Below are positions 38,107 to 48,092 of a stretch of DNA of 64,000 bases, piece after piece (the stretch's first letter is position 1; each line of letters starts with the position of its first letter). The DNA comes from Pseudoalteromonas sp. NC201 (GTDB lineage Bacteria; Pseudomonadota; Gammaproteobacteria; Enterobacterales; Alteromonadaceae): the NCBI RefSeq assembly GCF_002850255.1, contig NZ_CP022522.1, forward strand, positions 996,097-1,060,096. The letters are read 5' to 3'. The notes under the pieces were generated by a model that saw nothing but the letters and a program-made list of their open reading frames with translations, was not told the origin of the DNA and did not search any database. Both the position numbers and the translations under genes were made by a program.

Positions 38107-38973
38107 ATGAAAGCAATTCAAGAGAAACCGAATTCTATGAAGAATGATATCTGGTTAGATGAGAATGACTTATCTCTCGATGACAATTCAGATGCATTTT
38201 CCTATCCGCCGTTGATCCGCTGTATCAAGGCTGAGCAAAGTTGGGATGCACAAGCTGACACCAATGAAACTTTGTGTCAGTTAGCAGAGCTTGAATTTGC
38301 CGTGGATGAAATTCGCCATAAGCATACAAACAATCATAAATGTTTGGATGAAATCTTAGACGCTTTTTATACCTTGTGGCTATTCAGTGGTAGCAGTCAA
38401 AAGGTGCCTGAATATAAGCTCAATAGCGTTTGTTACGCACTTTCTATGCGCAGTGGTACCAATACCGCACTGGGTCTTGTTTTAGTGCATCTGCTTGAAC
38501 GAGCGAAATTAGAGGCCAGTCTTGCCCTAAGCCAAGGAGAGATTGTCGTACACGTCGCTTTTAGCGAAGAAGAAGGTTACGTCATTGAGCCAAGCTCAGG
38601 CCATCAGAGCTGGTACATAATTCCAGAAAACGAAAACAACCAAGACAAAGAGCAAGAAAAAGACCAAGAGCCGATGGAGCTTATTTTTAACGAAGAGTCG
38701 TTAAAGCTTTATTTGTCTCAGCAAAAGTGGGCGTTTATTGCGGCAGAAAAGTTTGGTCACGCGCTAAGTTGCGTCGAGCAATTGATGGATATCTTAGGCG
38801 ATGATCCTTATGAACGTCGTGATAGAGGCTATCTACTCAACCAATTAAATTGTCCGAAGATGGCAAAAGACGACTTACAATTTTTTGTTGATGAATGTCC
38901 GGACGACCCAACCATTGAAGTGATCCAGCATCAGATCAAAGAGTTGGCCGATCATAATAATATTTTGCATTAA
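38107..38973 (+). CDS. sirB1: SirB1-family protein (transglutaminase-like/TPR)
   Basis: 288 residues, soluble. The middle part (LNSVCYALSMRSGTNTALGLVLVHLLERAKLEASLAL) is the SirB1 transglutaminase-like core, although the usual catalytic-looking Cys/His set is not obvious. The C-terminal part is helical (YERRDRGYLLNQLNCPKMAKDDLQFFVDECPDDP) and TPR-like. A charged insert rich in Asn, Gln, Glu and Lys lies around residue 180. An internal ATG at codon 11 is an alternative start with an AGAGAAA upstream. Position between sirB2 and kdsA supports the name. Confidence 0.85.
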   Translation: MKAIQEKPNSMKNDIWLDENDLSLDDNSDAFSYPPLIRCIKAEQSWDAQADTNETLCQLAELEFAVDEIRHKHTNNHKCLDEILDAFYTLWLFSGSSQKVPEYKLNSVCYALSMRSGTNTALGLVLVHLLERAKLEASLALSQGEIVVHVAFSEEEGYVIEPSSGHQSWYIIPENENNQDKEQEKDQEPMELIFNEESLKLYLSQQKWAFIAAEKFGHALSCVEQLMDILGDDPYERRDRGYLLNQLNCPKMAKDDLQFFVDECPDDPTIEVIQHQIKELADHNNILH

Positions 38974-39008
38974 AAATAGTATATAAAAAATAATAACAGC
39001 GAGGATTT

Positions 39009-40259
39009 ATGGAGCAAAGCGCTGCGCTCGTTACCAATAACGCGGTAATTATGGGCCTGTTGGCCGTTATTCTGGGGTTTGTTTTTTACACATCGAGTCA
39101 AAAAAGCGGAGTTTGGGCAAAGTTTTACAAGTACGTGCCAGCGCTGTTGATGTGTTATTTCTTACCATCTCTGTTAAATACCTTTGGTATCGTTGATGGC
39201 AACAATAACGATGTTTACACGGTAGCAAAGTATTATCTGTTACCCGCTTGTTTGGTGCTATTGACACTGAGTATTGACCTAAAATCGATAGCGGCTTTGG
39301 GTAAAAAGGCGATTATCATGTTCCTAACGGGAACGGTGGGTGTGGTGATTGGTGGCCCAATTGCGCTTTTACTTACTGCTACCTTTATGCCTGAGCTACT
39401 AGGTGTAACTGGCCCAGAAGCCGTATGGCGTGGTATGGCCGCGCTGGCAGGAAGCTGGATTGGTGGCGGTGCCAATATGGTGGCGATGAAAGAGATTTAC
39501 GGCGCGGGCGGAGAAATCTTCACCATCATGGTAACGGTTGATATTGTTGTCGCAAACTTGTGGATGGCGTGCTTGCTCTATATGGCGGCGCGCAATAAAG
39601 AAATTGATGCGCGAACAGGGGCGGATACTTCTTCAATCAACCGCCTAATTGACAAAGTACAAGCATTTGAAGCTGAGCACGCAAGAAAGCCCGAACTTAA
39701 AGATTTGATGATCCTAGTTGGTTTTGCTTTTGGTGCAACGGGGTTTGCGCATTTTGCTGCAGACTTACTGGTGCCATTTTTTAGTAGTAATTACCCAGAG
39801 CTGAAGAAGTTTTCTCTTCATAGCAAACTATTTTGGATCATTGTTCTCGTTACGACCATAGGTCTGGCACTCTCGTTTACCAAAGCACGTCAATATGAAG
39901 CGGTTGGCGCGTCAAAAATTGGCTCAAGCTTTTTATATATTTTAGTAGCAACCATTGGTCTACACATGGATATCACCAAAATTGTTGAGGCGCCTAAATA
40001 CGTCGTTATTGGTGTTATTTGGATGGCCGTACATGTTGGTTTGTTATTTATTGTTGCTAAATTAATTAAAGCACCTGTGTTTTATGTTGCCGTTGGCAGT
40101 AAAGCAAACATTGGTGGTGCGGCATCTGCGCCGGTGGTGGCCTCGGCATTCCACCCTGCGCTTGCTCCGGTCGGTGTGTTACTGGCGGTGCTTGGTTATG
40201 CCCTTGGTACTTATATGGCTTGGTTATGCGGACAATTGCTTCGTGTAATAGGCAGCTAA
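39009..40259 (+). CDS. DUF819-family membrane protein
   Basis: 416 residues with about ten to eleven hydrophobic helices and the family-typical glycine-rich loops AALAGSWIGGGANMVAMKEIYG and KANIGGAASAPVVASAFHPAL. DUF819 (YjcL-like) proteins are thought to be transporters, with no established substrate. The gene lies between sirB1 and kdsA, where E. coli has no such gene, and ends eleven bases before kdsA, so the two are probably cotranscribed. Confidence 0.88.
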   Translation: MEQSAALVTNNAVIMGLLAVILGFVFYTSSQKSGVWAKFYKYVPALLMCYFLPSLLNTFGIVDGNNNDVYTVAKYYLLPACLVLLTLSIDLKSIAALGKKAIIMFLTGTVGVVIGGPIALLLTATFMPELLGVTGPEAVWRGMAALAGSWIGGGANMVAMKEIYGAGGEIFTIMVTVDIVVANLWMACLLYMAARNKEIDARTGADTSSINRLIDKVQAFEAEHARKPELKDLMILVGFAFGATGFAHFAADLLVPFFSSNYPELKKFSLHSKLFWIIVLVTTIGLALSFTKARQYEAVGASKIGSSFLYILVATIGLHMDITKIVEAPKYVVIGVIWMAVHVGLLFIVAKLIKAPVFYVAVGSKANIGGAASAPVVASAFHPALAPVGVLLAVLGYALGTYMAWLCGQLLRVIGS

Positions 40260-40266
40260 AGGATAA

Positions 40267-41124
<858 letters not shown>

Positions 41125-41174
41125 TCTATACCCAAGCGACCTCATTATTAGATGTTGTTTGGGGATTTTACTTG

Positions 41175-41195
41175 CCCGCGGTTAGCGGGTTTTTT
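41175..41195 (+). terminator. Intrinsic terminator after kdsA
   Basis: Stem CCCGC/GCGGG with a five-base loop followed by six T, ending 15 bp before the gcvA start codon. Confidence 0.87.
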
Positions 41196-41209
41196 ATAGG
41201 CATGAATGA

Positions 41210-42115
41210 ATGTCACGACGAGTTCCACCATTAAATGCATTAAAAGCCTTTGAGGCGGCGGCACGACACCTGAGCTTTACCAAAGCAGCAGAGGAGTTGT
41301 ACGTCACTCAAGCTGCGGTTAGTCATCAAATTAAAATCTTAGAAGAACATCTAGGTTTAAAACTGTTTTTGCGAAAAAATCGCTCCTTACTGTTAACTGA
41401 GGAAGGGCAGGGCTATTACCTCGATATTAAAGATATTTTTTCACAATTAATCGATGCGACTGAAAAGCTCCTAGCACGAGGCGCAAAAGGGTCGCTAACG
41501 GTGAGTTTGACGCCAAGCTTTGCAATTCAATGGTTGGTACCAAGGCTGAGTAACTTTAATGAGTTGCATCCTGAAATCGACGTACGGATCAAAGCCCAAG
41601 ATCACGACGACAACTCGTTAACGGATGACGTTGATGTCGCGATTTACTATGGCCGTGGTAATTGGAATGGGGTGCAAACCCATAAGCTACATACTGAGTA
41701 TTTAGTGCCGTTATGTAGTCCATTTTTATTAACCGGCCCAAAACCGTTAAATCAGCCAAGCGACCTAGCGCAACATACTTTACTCCATGACACCACGCGT
41801 CGCGCTTGGAAGGCATGGATGAAAACCGCTGGGGTCAGAAATGTGGCGGTCAATACCGGGCCTATCTTCAGTCACTCTTCTATGGTGTTACAGGCAGCAA
41901 TTCACGGCCAAGGTGTGGCGCTGGGAAATAGCGTACTGGCAAGACCGGATATAGATGCAGGGCGACTGGTTATTCCGTTTAGTCACCACCTCGAAAGTAA
42001 AAATGCCTATTATTTGGTATTTAGAGAGTCGCAGTCAGAGCTGGGTAAAATAGTTTCATTCAAAGAATGGATGCTCGGTATGGTAGAACACGAACAAGAG
42101 TTAAATAGTTTATGA
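41210..42115 (+). CDS. gcvA: GcvA-like LysR-family transcriptional regulator
   Basis: 301 residues. An N-terminal winged HTH (about 6-65, RRVPPLNALKAFEAAARHLSFTKAAEELYVTQAAVSHQIK) strongly resembles GcvA, followed by a type 2 periplasmic-binding co-inducer domain (about 90-295). GcvA controls the glycine-cleavage genes in E. coli. The name is supported by the neighbours (DUF423/YgdD and RlmM follow, as in E. coli) but an extra hydrolase gene is inserted. The gcv operon itself is not in the window. Confidence 0.9.
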   Translation: MSRRVPPLNALKAFEAAARHLSFTKAAEELYVTQAAVSHQIKILEEHLGLKLFLRKNRSLLLTEEGQGYYLDIKDIFSQLIDATEKLLARGAKGSLTVSLTPSFAIQWLVPRLSNFNELHPEIDVRIKAQDHDDNSLTDDVDVAIYYGRGNWNGVQTHKLHTEYLVPLCSPFLLTGPKPLNQPSDLAQHTLLHDTTRRAWKAWMKTAGVRNVAVNTGPIFSHSSMVLQAAIHGQGVALGNSVLARPDIDAGRLVIPFSHHLESKNAYYLVFRESQSELGKIVSFKEWMLGMVEHEQELNSL

Positions 42116-42750
42116 GCGCAGTAAATATTGAATGGCACTATGCTGAAAACCCAGTTGCACAGTTTATTTTTGCCCATGGTGCAGGCGCAGGAAGCGATAG
42201 CGATTTTATGCAAGAAATGGCTAAATTGCTTGCTTCTAAGGGCGTTCAAGTTGGGCTCTTTGATTTTGAATATATGCAGCAAGCCAAACAAGAAGGGAAA
42301 AAACGCCCACCAGAGCGTGCCCCTAAGCTACTCGCGTATTTTCAACAAGTACTGGCCGCAGTAGAACCAAGTCTACCGCTCTTTATTGGTGGTAAGTCAA
42401 TGGGCGGGCGTATGGCATCTATGCTGGCCTGTGAAACCACTGTAAAGGTGGAAGGAGTACTTGCGTTTGGCTACCCATTCCACCCGCCTGGTAAGCCGGA
42501 AAAGCTCAGAGTGGACCATTTTCCTGAGCTGAAATGCCCGCTGCTCATTTTACAAGGCGAACGTGATACCTTTGGCAACCGCACAGAGGTTGATGCCATG
42601 TGCTTTCCAGAGCAAGTCATGGTGAAATGGCTCAAAGATGGCGACCATTCACTCAAGCCACGTAAGGTGAGTGGTGTAAGCGAGTCAGAGAGCCGCGCGA
42701 ATGCTGCCGTGATTGCGGCGAATTTTATTAAGGAGCGCTGTCATGGCTAA
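42112..42750 (+). CDS. Alpha/beta hydrolase of the KANL3/Tex30 type
   Basis: 212 residues with the hydrolase start FIFAHGAGAGSDSDFM, nucleophile elbow GKSMGGRMAS (Ser about 95), an Asp in LQGERDTFGN and a C-terminal His in KDGDHSLKP, giving a complete Ser-Asp-His triad. The substrate is unknown. It overlaps the gcvA stop by four bases (ATGA) and the DUF423 start by eight, so it is translationally coupled to both. Confidence 0.88.
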   Translation: MSAVNIEWHYAENPVAQFIFAHGAGAGSDSDFMQEMAKLLASKGVQVGLFDFEYMQQAKQEGKKRPPERAPKLLAYFQQVLAAVEPSLPLFIGGKSMGGRMASMLACETTVKVEGVLAFGYPFHPPGKPEKLRVDHFPELKCPLLILQGERDTFGNRTEVDAMCFPEQVMVKWLKDGDHSLKPRKVSGVSESESRANAAVIAANFIKERCHG

Positions 42751-43111
42751 GCTCTACTTGATTATTGGCAGCGTGTTTTGTTTATTGTCTGTGGCTCTAG
42801 GCGCGTTTGCCGCTCACGGTCTCAAAGGACGTTTGAGCGACTATGCCATTGGTATTTTTAATACGGCGGCGCAATACCAAATGACTCACGGCCTTGCCAT
42901 TATTGCCACCGCGTTTTTAATCAAATGGGGCCTCAAGGTACAAGTTGCTGGTGGCCTGTTTATTGCTGGTGTACTGCTATTTAGTGGTAGTTTGTACTTA
43001 CTTGCCTTAACGGGTATGAAATGGCTAGGGCCTATCACTCCAATTGGTGGTACCTGTTTTTTAATTGCTTGGATTTTATTGATAGTTCAAGCTGCTAAAT
43101 CTTCCTTTTAA
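42743..43111 (+). CDS. ygdD: DUF423-family (YgdD-like) membrane protein
   Basis: 122 residues from the ATG at 42743, with AAGGAG eight bases before it. Four membrane helices; the family signature SVALGAFAAHGLKGRL lies after helix one, and QYQMTHGLAII in helix two. Function unknown. Between gcvA and rlmM, as in E. coli (ygdD). Confidence 0.92.
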   Translation: MAKLYLIIGSVFCLLSVALGAFAAHGLKGRLSDYAIGIFNTAAQYQMTHGLAIIATAFLIKWGLKVQVAGGLFIAGVLLFSGSLYLLALTGMKWLGPITPIGGTCFLIAWILLIVQAAKSSF

Positions 43112-43124
43112 TCTAGAGAATCTA

Positions 43125-44210
43125 ATGTCGAGTATCGTTATCTATTGTCGCGGTGGTTTTGAAAGTGACGCCGCAGCCGAAATTAATCATTATGCTGCAA
43201 AGCATGGAATTGCTGGCTACGTAAAAGCTAAGCCGAATACTGCTTTTGTAACATTTGAGTGTTTTTCGCCAAATGATGCTGAGACCTTAGCGAAAAAAAT
43301 CGACTTTAAGAAACTGGTGTTTGCAAGGCAGTGGTTTGTTGGCTCTTTACATACCCATATGCCGATTGAAGACAGAGTGAGCGTGATAAAAGCGGCTGTG
43401 GAAGATTTTCCTTTGTGTGGTGAGCTGCGCGTTGAAACGCCAGATACTAACGAAGGAAAGGAACTTTCTAAATTCTGCAAAAAGTTTTCAACGCCTTTGT
43501 CTAAGGCGCTCGAGAAGCAAAACAAGCTGACTCGTGAGGTAAAACCTGCCAAGCCTGTATTACATGTATTGTTCCTTGCCAATAACACCGCTTATGTTGG
43601 TTATTCGTTTAGTGATAACAATTCACCATTTTTTATGGGGATCCCACGTCTGAGAATGCCATCGGACGCACCAAGCCGCTCGACGCTAAAATTAGACGAG
43701 GCATTCCATGTCTTTGTGCCTAAAGATCAGCAAGAGATACGTGTGCGTGCGGGGATGCGAGCCGTTGATTTAGGTGCTTGTCCTGGTGGTTGGACATACC
43801 AACTCGTACGCCGTGGCATGTTTGTCGCCTCAATCGATAATGGCCCGATGAATGATGACCTGATGGAAACGGGACAAGTGAAGCACTACCGTGAAGATGG
43901 ATTCAAATATCGCCCAGAAAAGCGCAATATTGATTGGCTGGTGTGTGATATGGTCGAAAAGCCAACGCGTGTTGCAGATTTAATGGTGGACTGGGTGGTG
44001 AATGCGTTCGCTCGAGAACTGATCTTTAACTTAAAGCTACCGATGAAAAAACGCTTCGATAGCGTGTATGAATGTCTTACGCTTATCCATGAAGAGCTGC
44101 AAAAGTACAATGTGGATTACGAGATCCAAGCAAAACACCTATATCATGACCGTGAGGAAGTCACAGTACATATTAATGTGCTTAAAGTACCGCAAAATTT
44201 GTATAGCTGA
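43125..44210 (+). CDS. rlmM: RlmM, 23S rRNA C2498 2'-O-methyltransferase
   Basis: SAM-dependent methyltransferase for C2498 of 23S rRNA. 361 residues: an N-terminal ferredoxin-like plus THUMP domain (about 1-165), a linker, then the RrmJ-type catalytic domain with AVDLGACPGGWTYQLVRRG (SAM motif), DWLVCDMVEKP and NLKLPMKKR (Lys of the K-D-K-E set). Third gene of the gcvA group and followed immediately by REP array 2. Confidence 0.97.
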   Translation: MSSIVIYCRGGFESDAAAEINHYAAKHGIAGYVKAKPNTAFVTFECFSPNDAETLAKKIDFKKLVFARQWFVGSLHTHMPIEDRVSVIKAAVEDFPLCGELRVETPDTNEGKELSKFCKKFSTPLSKALEKQNKLTREVKPAKPVLHVLFLANNTAYVGYSFSDNNSPFFMGIPRLRMPSDAPSRSTLKLDEAFHVFVPKDQQEIRVRAGMRAVDLGACPGGWTYQLVRRGMFVASIDNGPMNDDLMETGQVKHYREDGFKYRPEKRNIDWLVCDMVEKPTRVADLMVDWVVNAFARELIFNLKLPMKKRFDSVYECLTLIHEELQKYNVDYEIQAKHLYHDREEVTVHINVLKVPQNLYS

Positions 44211-44213
44211 TTT

Positions 44214-44632
44214 GTGGGAGCGATTTTACATCGCGATATTTTTCATCAAGCTCGCCGCATAAAGCGGCTCCCACACGGGTGTTAGCTTATTTGTAGGAGC
44301 GATTTCACATCGCGATCTTTTTCATCACGCTAGCCGCATACAGCAGCTCTCACACAGGTGTTACCTAATTTGTGGGAGCGATTTTACATCGCGAACTTTT
44401 TTATCAAGCTCGCCGCGTAAAGCGGCTCCCACACCTATGTTACCTTATTTGTAGGAGCGATTTCACATCGCGATATTTTTCATCAGGCTCGCCACGTAAA
44501 GCGGCTCCCACACCTATGTTACCTTATTTGTAGGAGCGATTTTACATCGCGATATTTTTCATAAAGCTCGCCGCGTAAAGCGGCTCCCACACGGGTGTTA
44601 CCTTATTTGTAGGAGCGATTTTACATCGCGAG
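44214..44632. repeat. REP/BIME tandem array 2 (79-bp period)
   Basis: Units start with GTGGGAG or GTAGGAG at 44214, 44293, 44372, 44451, 44530 and 44609, exactly 79 bp apart; the last is a half unit. The 61-bp core again pairs a GATTTTACATCGCGA-type REP with an inverse CGCCGCGTAAAGCGGC type. The inner spacer (TTTTTCATCAAGC) and linker (CACGGGTGTTACCTTATTT) differ from array 1. It lies between convergent rlmM and pilB. Confidence 0.93.
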
Positions 44633-44655
44633 CTTTTTGTCTTAATCAATCAGTC

Positions 44656-46332
44656 TTAATAACTCGTTACGCGGTTGATTTCTGTAAGCGATGTCACCCC
44701 TGCGGCGGCTTTTTTCAGGCCAGATTTACGTAAGTTATCAAAACCTAACTGCTCTGCTTTTTCGGCAATCTCAAGAGAATTGCCCCCTTCCATGATCAGG
44801 TGCGAAAGCTCTGGCGTGATTTTTACCACCTCATAAATACCCACACGGCCTTTGTAACCGTCGGTACAGTTTTCACAGCCTTTAGGCGCGAAAAGGGTAA
44901 TCTCTTTAATTTGCTCGGCAGTAAAGCCTTGCCCTAACAAGGCTTCTTCCGGCAGCGTTTCAGGTGTTTTACACTTAGGACAAAGGCGTCTTGCGAGACG
45001 CTGGGCAATAATCAAACTCACCGAGCTTGCTACGTTGTATGCTGGCACGCCCATGTTTAATAGGCGAGTGAGTGTTTCAGGCGCAGAGTTAGTGTGCAGC
45101 GTACTCAATACTAAGTGACCGGTTTGGGCGGCTTTTATCGAGATCTCAGCGGTTTCAAGGTCACGGATCTCACCAACCATCACCACATCCGGATCCTGAC
45201 GCAAAAATGCTCTCAAGGCATTGGCGAAAGTCATATCTGCTTTGGTATTGATTTGTACTTGGTTAATACCCTCAAGGTTTATTTCGACAGGGTCTTCCGC
45301 CGTGCTGATATTGCGCTCTGGCTGATTAAGAATATTCAAGCCAGTGTAAAGTGACACGGTTTTACCGGAACCCGTTGGGCCGGTTACCAAAATCATGCCC
45401 TGAGGCTGCTCTAGTGCGTCGAGATAAAGCTGCTTTTGCTCTGGTTCATAACCTAGCACGTCAATGCCGAGCATGGCGCTGGACGAATCTAGAATACGCA
45501 TTACGATTTTCTCGCCCCACATGGTAGGCAGTGTACTCACACGAAAATCGATACTTTTGCGCTCGGAGATCTTTAATTTAATGCGGCCATCTTGCGGTTT
45601 ACGTTTTTCCGCTATGTCTAAGTGCGCCATCACTTTGATACGGGCGGCGAGGCGAGTAGCCAGTGTGTTTGGTGGACTTGCCATCTCATGCAGCAGGCCA
45701 TCGATACGAAAACGCACGCGGTATTTTTTTTCGTAGGGCTCAAAGTGCAGATCCGACGCGCCTTTCTTTATCGCGTCCATTAAGATTTTATTGATATAAA
45801 CGATAATTGGCGCATCGTCTTTATCTTCGTTGGTGTTTTGCTGTTTAGGCTCGTCATCAACTTCTAAGTCGGCAAATTCTTTAAATTCTTCTTCAGAGAT
45901 CGAGAGACCGCCCGTTGCATCAAACAGCTGATCAATCTTTGCTTCGAGCTTTTTGTAGTCGGCGACTAAGACTTCACACTGTAATCCAGTACTAAACTCA
46001 AAGTTCTCAAATGCGCCAAAATCAGTAGGATCGGAAGCCGCTACATAGAGTTTTCTACCTTTTTGTACCAGCGGTAAAATATGGTGCTTACGGATCAGCT
46101 TTTCTTTGACTAGCGCCGGTGGAATTTCACTAACGTTAAAGTGATCAAGATTAAAAAAGGGCACCTTGAATAAGTCTAGGCATTCTTCAGCTAGCTCTTT
46201 GGAGCTCATTCCTGAACTTAGGCAAATCAACTCGGCGGTGGTGTTTGCTTCTGACTGGCGAGACTTTATTTGCTCAGCAGTAACTCGCCCTAAGGTAATA
46301 AATTTACGCAGTAGCGGGGAATGATGTTCCAT
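44656..46332 (-). CDS. pilB: PilB, type IV pilus extension ATPase
   Basis: Hexameric cytoplasmic ATPase that powers pilus extension. 558 residues: N-terminal MshEN/GspE-N domain (about 10-150; these can bind c-di-GMP in MshE, not tested here), then the ATPase core with Walker A GPTGSGKT, Asp box and Walker B ([18 protein letters not shown]), His box [11 protein letters not shown], and the zinc tetracysteine CPKCKTP...CENC. It lies 110 bp downstream of coaE rather than between pilA and pilC. Confidence 0.97.
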   Translation of the reverse strand: MEHHSPLLRKFITLGRVTAEQIKSRQSEANTTAELICLSSGMSSKELAEECLDLFKVPFFNLDHFNVSEIPPALVKEKLIRKHHILPLVQKGRKLYVAASDPTDFGAFENFEFSTGLQCEVLVADYKKLEAKIDQLFDATGGLSISEEEFKEFADLEVDDEPKQQNTNEDKDDAPIIVYINKILMDAIKKGASDLHFEPYEKKYRVRFRIDGLLHEMASPPNTLATRLAARIKVMAHLDIAEKRKPQDGRIKLKISERKSIDFRVSTLPTMWGEKIVMRILDSSSAMLGIDVLGYEPEQKQLYLDALEQPQGMILVTGPTGSGKTVSLYTGLNILNQPERNISTAEDPVEINLEGINQVQINTKADMTFANALRAFLRQDPDVVMVGEIRDLETAEISIKAAQTGHLVLSTLHTNSAPETLTRLLNMGVPAYNVASSVSLIIAQRLARRLCPKCKTPETLPEEALLGQGFTAEQIKEITLFAPKGCENCTDGYKGRVGIYEVVKITPELSHLIMEGGNSLEIAEKAEQLGFDNLRKSGLKKAAAGVTSLTEINRVTSY

Positions 46333-46441
46333 AGTACCTCTTTGCCTTCACATTGAATGCATATTCAATATTTATCATTAAGTTGGAAAAATGCCAAGTT
46401 ATCACTGTGAGTGTAGATTAAGTTTTACAGCCAAGTCTAGC

Positions 46442-47071
46442 CTAATTATTTAGTCTTACTTTCACTTTTGCTAGATTGATAAACTCACTGTGTAATCTAT
46501 CTGCCTCTTGCAGGCTTTCAAGTAGCGGTCGGTCGTTGTCTAGTATGTAGTCCGCTTTTGCTTGTTTATCTGAGCGCGGTAACTGCGACTCGATAATACG
46601 GTTTACTTGCGCTGCATCTACCGAATCACGGCTGGTTGTTCTTGCGATTTGCGTATCAACCGCGACATCAACAAGTAAAGTGGCGTCGCAGTAGCGCTCT
46701 AAGCCATTTTCGAACAGCAGGGGCGCCGCTAAAACCACGTAATCGCTTTGCGCTGCGTTTAACTGCGTGAGTATTTCATTACGGATAAGTGGGTGAAGTA
46801 GCTCATTAAGCCACTGTTTTTTGTCGGCATCAGCAAAAATAATGGCTCTTAACTTGGCCCTGTCTAAGTTGCCGTCAGGCTGTAAAATGGCACTGCCAAA
46901 CTCATCAGCAATTGCTTGCAGGCCAGCGCTGCCAAGCGCGACTACTTCTCGTGCGACGATATCGGCGTCAACAATCTCTATCCCTTTTTGCTGCAAGTGG
47001 TTAGTGATGGCCGTTTTACCCGCACCAATACCGCCCGTCACCCCTAAAATCCAATTATTCGTTTTTAGCAT
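46442..47071 (-). CDS. coaE: CoaE, dephospho-CoA kinase
   Basis: Last step of CoA synthesis. 209 residues with P-loop GVTGGIGAGKTAIT, DADIVAREV and the lid motif R-x-R-T-like ARTTSRDSVD. It lies ten bases after pilD, the standard partner in pil operons of this class. The zapD and yacG genes that often follow are absent here and pilB takes their place. Confidence 0.97.
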   Translation of the reverse strand: MLKTNNWILGVTGGIGAGKTAITNHLQQKGIEIVDADIVAREVVALGSAGLQAIADEFGSAILQPDGNLDRAKLRAIIFADADKKQWLNELLHPLIRNEILTQLNAAQSDYVVLAAPLLFENGLERYCDATLLVDVAVDTQIARTTSRDSVDAAQVNRIIESQLPRSDKQAKADYILDNDRPLLESLQEADRLHSEFINLAKVKVRLNN

Positions 47072-47080
47072 TGTCTTACT

Positions 47081-47959
47081 TTACATTATTAAGTTTACGT
47101 ACCACAGCTGCAGCTGCTCGCCGTACATTAAGGTGATCCAGCCTGCGATGGCTAAGTAAGGGCCAAATGGGATTGGGGTGGCTTTATCTCTGCCTTGAAC
47201 ACTTAATTGGATGCTACCAATAATTGCCCCGACCAGGCTTGAAAGTAGCACTATGGTTAGAATTGCTTGCCAGCCCATCAATGCCCCAAAGATGGCTAGC
47301 AGTTTAAAGTCGCCATAGCCCATGCCTTCTTTACCTGTAAGTAATTTAAAGAGCCAATACACACTCCATAAACTCAAATAACCTATGGCCGCACCAATGA
47401 TGGCATCATTGGGCTCGATGCCAACACCAAAACAACTGGCAACCAGTACTAACCATAAGGTTGGTAGTGTTAACTGATCGGGCAGCAACATTTCGTCGAT
47501 ATCGATAACCGTAAGTGCGACTAACACCCAAGTAATTAAAATGTACAGAGTAGCTTCTAAAGTGGCACCAAAATGCCACGCAACCCATGTGGAGAGTAGG
47601 GCGGTTGTTAGCTCCACCAAAGGATAGCGGACAGAGATTGACGCGTCGCAGTGGTTGCATTTGCCTTTTAATAATAGCCAGCTGATCAGTGGAATGTTTT
47701 GCCACGCTTTAATCGGCGTTTTACAGCTCGGGCATTGAGAATTTGGTTTAATTAAATTAAATACGGGTGCTTCAGTGGTTTGTTTGGGTAGCTCATCGGC
47801 GAGCAACACGCGACATTCTGATTGCCAGCTCTGCTTCATCATTTTAGGTAAGCGAAGAATAACCACATTGAGAAAGCTACCGATGCAAAGACTAACGAGT
47901 CCGACAGTGAGTAACCAATACCATAACTGGGTTTGCATCAAGTTGATAATATCTTGCAT
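47081..47959 (-). CDS. pilD: PilD, prepilin peptidase and N-methyltransferase
   Basis: Inner-membrane aspartyl protease that cleaves prepilin leaders after Gly and methylates the new N-terminus. 292 residues with about eight helices. The N-terminal zinc tetracysteine (CPSCKTPIKAW...CNHCDASIS) and both catalytic Asp regions (DIDEMLLPDQLTLP; GMGYGDFKLLA) are present. Also expected to process type II secretion pseudopilins. Between pilC and coaE. Confidence 0.97.
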   Translation of the reverse strand: MQDIINLMQTQLWYWLLTVGLVSLCIGSFLNVVILRLPKMMKQSWQSECRVLLADELPKQTTEAPVFNLIKPNSQCPSCKTPIKAWQNIPLISWLLLKGKCNHCDASISVRYPLVELTTALLSTWVAWHFGATLEATLYILITWVLVALTVIDIDEMLLPDQLTLPTLWLVLVASCFGVGIEPNDAIIGAAIGYLSLWSVYWLFKLLTGKEGMGYGDFKLLAIFGALMGWQAILTIVLLSSLVGAIIGSIQLSVQGRDKATPIPFGPYLAIAGWITLMYGEQLQLWYVNLIM

Positions 47960-48092
47960 AAGTTGGGCGCTTGCTTATATTTTTTGTTTAAATTACCGAG
48001 GCATGCTCGGTATAGGTTTTTTCAGTTTACCACACAGCACTATTGAGAGGCACAGCACGGTACCTCTAAATGGTGTAATTTTGTGAACAAAA

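Noticed and set aside
41125..41174. GcvB small RNA beside gcvA
   Set aside because: In enterobacteria gcvB is divergent from gcvA; here only 85 bp separate kdsA and gcvA and they hold a terminator, so there is no room.
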